Shown here piece after piece: positions 63,194 to 64,000 of a DNA stretch of 64,000 bases (the stretch's first letter is position 1; each line of letters starts with the position of its first letter). The translations under genes and the position numbers were made by a program. The stretch comes from Calliopsis andreniformis (lineage: Eukaryota > Arthropoda > Insecta > Hymenoptera > Andrenidae). The stretch is from the NCBI RefSeq assembly GCF_051401765.1, contig NW_027480422.1, positions 19,610,001 through 19,674,000 on the forward strand. Direction: 5' to 3'. A model generated the notes under the pieces. It was not told the DNA's origin. It made no database searches and saw only the letters and a list, made by a program, of their open reading frames with translations.

Positions 63194-63885
63194 TGGTGGA
63201 GCAACGCCCTAGAGAGAAGCCTAGATTGCCCGGAACGTAGAAATGACCATAACTATCAGACTGGTTTCAATTATTCGTTTTATAAGATGGAAAGACTGTT
63301 TTATTTATATTGTATTTTATAGTTATGGCGTTGTCTTCTAGGGCCGTAGCTATTCGATGTGGTTGAGCAACGCCCTAGAGTGAAGCCTAGGTGGCCCGGA
63401 ACGTATAAATGACCATAGCCTTCATACTTGTTGCAATTATTCGTTTTATACGATGGAAAAGCTGTTGTATTTATTTTGTATTTGGTGCTCCTGGCGTTGA
63501 CTTCTTAGGTCCTAGGTATGGGATCTGGTGGACCAACGCCCTAGAGTGAAGCCTAGGTTGCCCGGAACGTAGGAATGACGATAACATTCATACTGGTTGC
63601 AATTATACGTTTTATACGATGGAAAAACTGTTGTCTTTATATTATATTTTATGCGTCAGACGTTGACTTCTAAGGCAGTACCTATTCGATGTGGTGGAGA
63701 AACGCCCTAGAGAGAAGCCTAGGTTGCCCGGAAGGTAGAAATGACCATTACCTCCACACTGTTTGCAATTATTCATTTTATACAGTGGAAAAACTGTTGC
63801 ATTTATATTGTTTTTTATAGTTATGGCGTTGACTTCTAAGGCCGTAGCTATTCGATGTGGTGGAGCAATGCCCTAGAGTGAAGCC
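63194..63885 (+). repeat. Segment of a 9-monomer offset pair, copy 2
   Basis: This copy matches 61700-62391 with several substitutions (GAACGTATAAATG for GAACATATAAATG, TAGGTATGGG for TAGCTATGGG, AACATTCATAC for AACACTCATAC). It is therefore older than the 17-monomer duplication, or converted from a different source. Confidence 0.88.
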
Positions 63886-64000
63886 TAGGATGCTCGCAAC
63901 ATAGAAATGACCATATCTTTCACACTGTTTGTAATTATTCCTGTTATAAGATTGTAAAACTGTTGTATTTGTATTGTATTTTATGCTTCTGGCGTAGACT
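63886..64000 (+). repeat. Array continues off the window
   Basis: The last bases are a normal monomer (AACATAGAAATG, TATAAGATTG, GGCGTAGACT) cut by the window end. The array edge is not in view. Confidence 0.9.

Larger units (their letters stand above)
1..64000 (+). repeat. Tandem satellite array, about 166-bp monomer, about 385 copies
   Basis: The motifs CCTAGGTTGCCCGGAACG, TAGAAATGACC, TTTCACACTGG, TATACGATGGAAAAACTG and GGCGTTGACTTC recur in the same order and orientation about every 166 bp from the first base to the last. For example, TGGA-CAACGCC starts at 1 and 167, and recurring markers elsewhere are separated by 332, 996, 1328, 1494, 1992, 2324, 2822 and 3320 bp, all exact multiples of 166. 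Both window ends lie inside the array. I saw no inverted segment, no foreign insertion and no gap. Neighbouring monomers are clearly diverged from each other, while some multi-monomer blocks are almost identical, which is higher-order repeat structure. Centromeric or pericentromeric location is inference from size, monomer length and lack of genes and mobile elements; the species is not identified. No gene is supported anywhere in this span. Confidence 0.98.

Noticed and set aside
1..64000. CRISPR array or bacterial repeat system
   Set aside because: There is no short repeat separated by unique spacers. The whole 166-bp unit is repeated, with no neighbouring protein genes.
1..64000. rRNA/5S or tRNA gene tandem array
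   Set aside because: No tRNA-like A and B boxes, no 5S internal control region and no cloverleaf could be recognised in the monomer.
61985..64000. Third copy of the 17-monomer HOR
   Set aside because: The marker monomer recurs 2,822 bp on at 61985, but the following sequence departs at once and instead matches the 9-monomer offset pair.

Overview
This window is a single uninterrupted tandem satellite DNA array. Every part I read is a head-to-tail copy, all on the same strand, of one monomer of about 166 bp, giving roughly 385 copies in 64 kb. I find no protein-coding gene, no RNA gene, no CRISPR array, no transposon insertion, no telomere repeat and no unique-sequence island. The open frames that exist (the longest is 87 codons) are stretches of the satellite read across one or two monomers. 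They share one amino-acid pattern because they come from the same repeat, not because they form a gene family. The array size, a monomer close to chromatosome length, the higher-order repeats (HORs) and the lack of mobile elements point to a eukaryotic centromeric or pericentromeric satellite. I recall 166-bp centromere-candidate satellites being reported in Prunus, so a flowering plant is a plausible source, but I cannot identify the species from sequence alone.

Monomer anatomy (counting from TGGAGCAACG as base 1): a GC-rich part at 1-44 carries CCTAG, an 8-base loop, then CTAGG and CCCGGAACG. It is followed by ATGACCATTAC, TTTCACACTGG, TTGCAATTATTC, TATACGATGGAAAAACTG, an AT-rich 11+10 bp internal repeat (TTGTATTTTTA, TTGTATTTTA), then CTTCTGGCGTTGACTTCTAAGG split by variants, and ATTCGATCTGG. 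The consensus is about 42% GC with six CpG sites.

Layout: 1-8.7 kb is diverged monomers with local 5-, 10-, 18- and 38-monomer duplications. 8.7-19.4 kb is built from 12/13-monomer blocks plus a long duplication (10.29-13.08 kb copied at 16.76-19.38 kb). 19.6-28.5 kb holds three tandem HOR units, A, B and C, of about 2.5, 3.3 and 3.1 kb that differ by whole-monomer losses. 30.5-38.6 kb contains a 4-monomer tandem pair and a very recent 1,161-bp seven-monomer HOR present three times. 38.6-45.3 kb introduces a new variant class (TATAGTTATGG) not seen upstream. 45.3-50.8 kb is a mosaic of 14- and 20-monomer duplications. 50.8-56.3 kb is mixed. 56.34-61.98 kb is a 17-monomer, 2,822-bp HOR in two almost identical copies. 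61.7-64 kb carries a 9-monomer duplication and the array runs off the window.

There are no interacting genes to describe. What can be read here is the history of the array: repeated unequal exchange in whole-monomer steps, with older duplications diverged and two islands of very recent amplification. HOR boundaries below were found by reading and are accurate to tens of bases unless exact numbers are argued.
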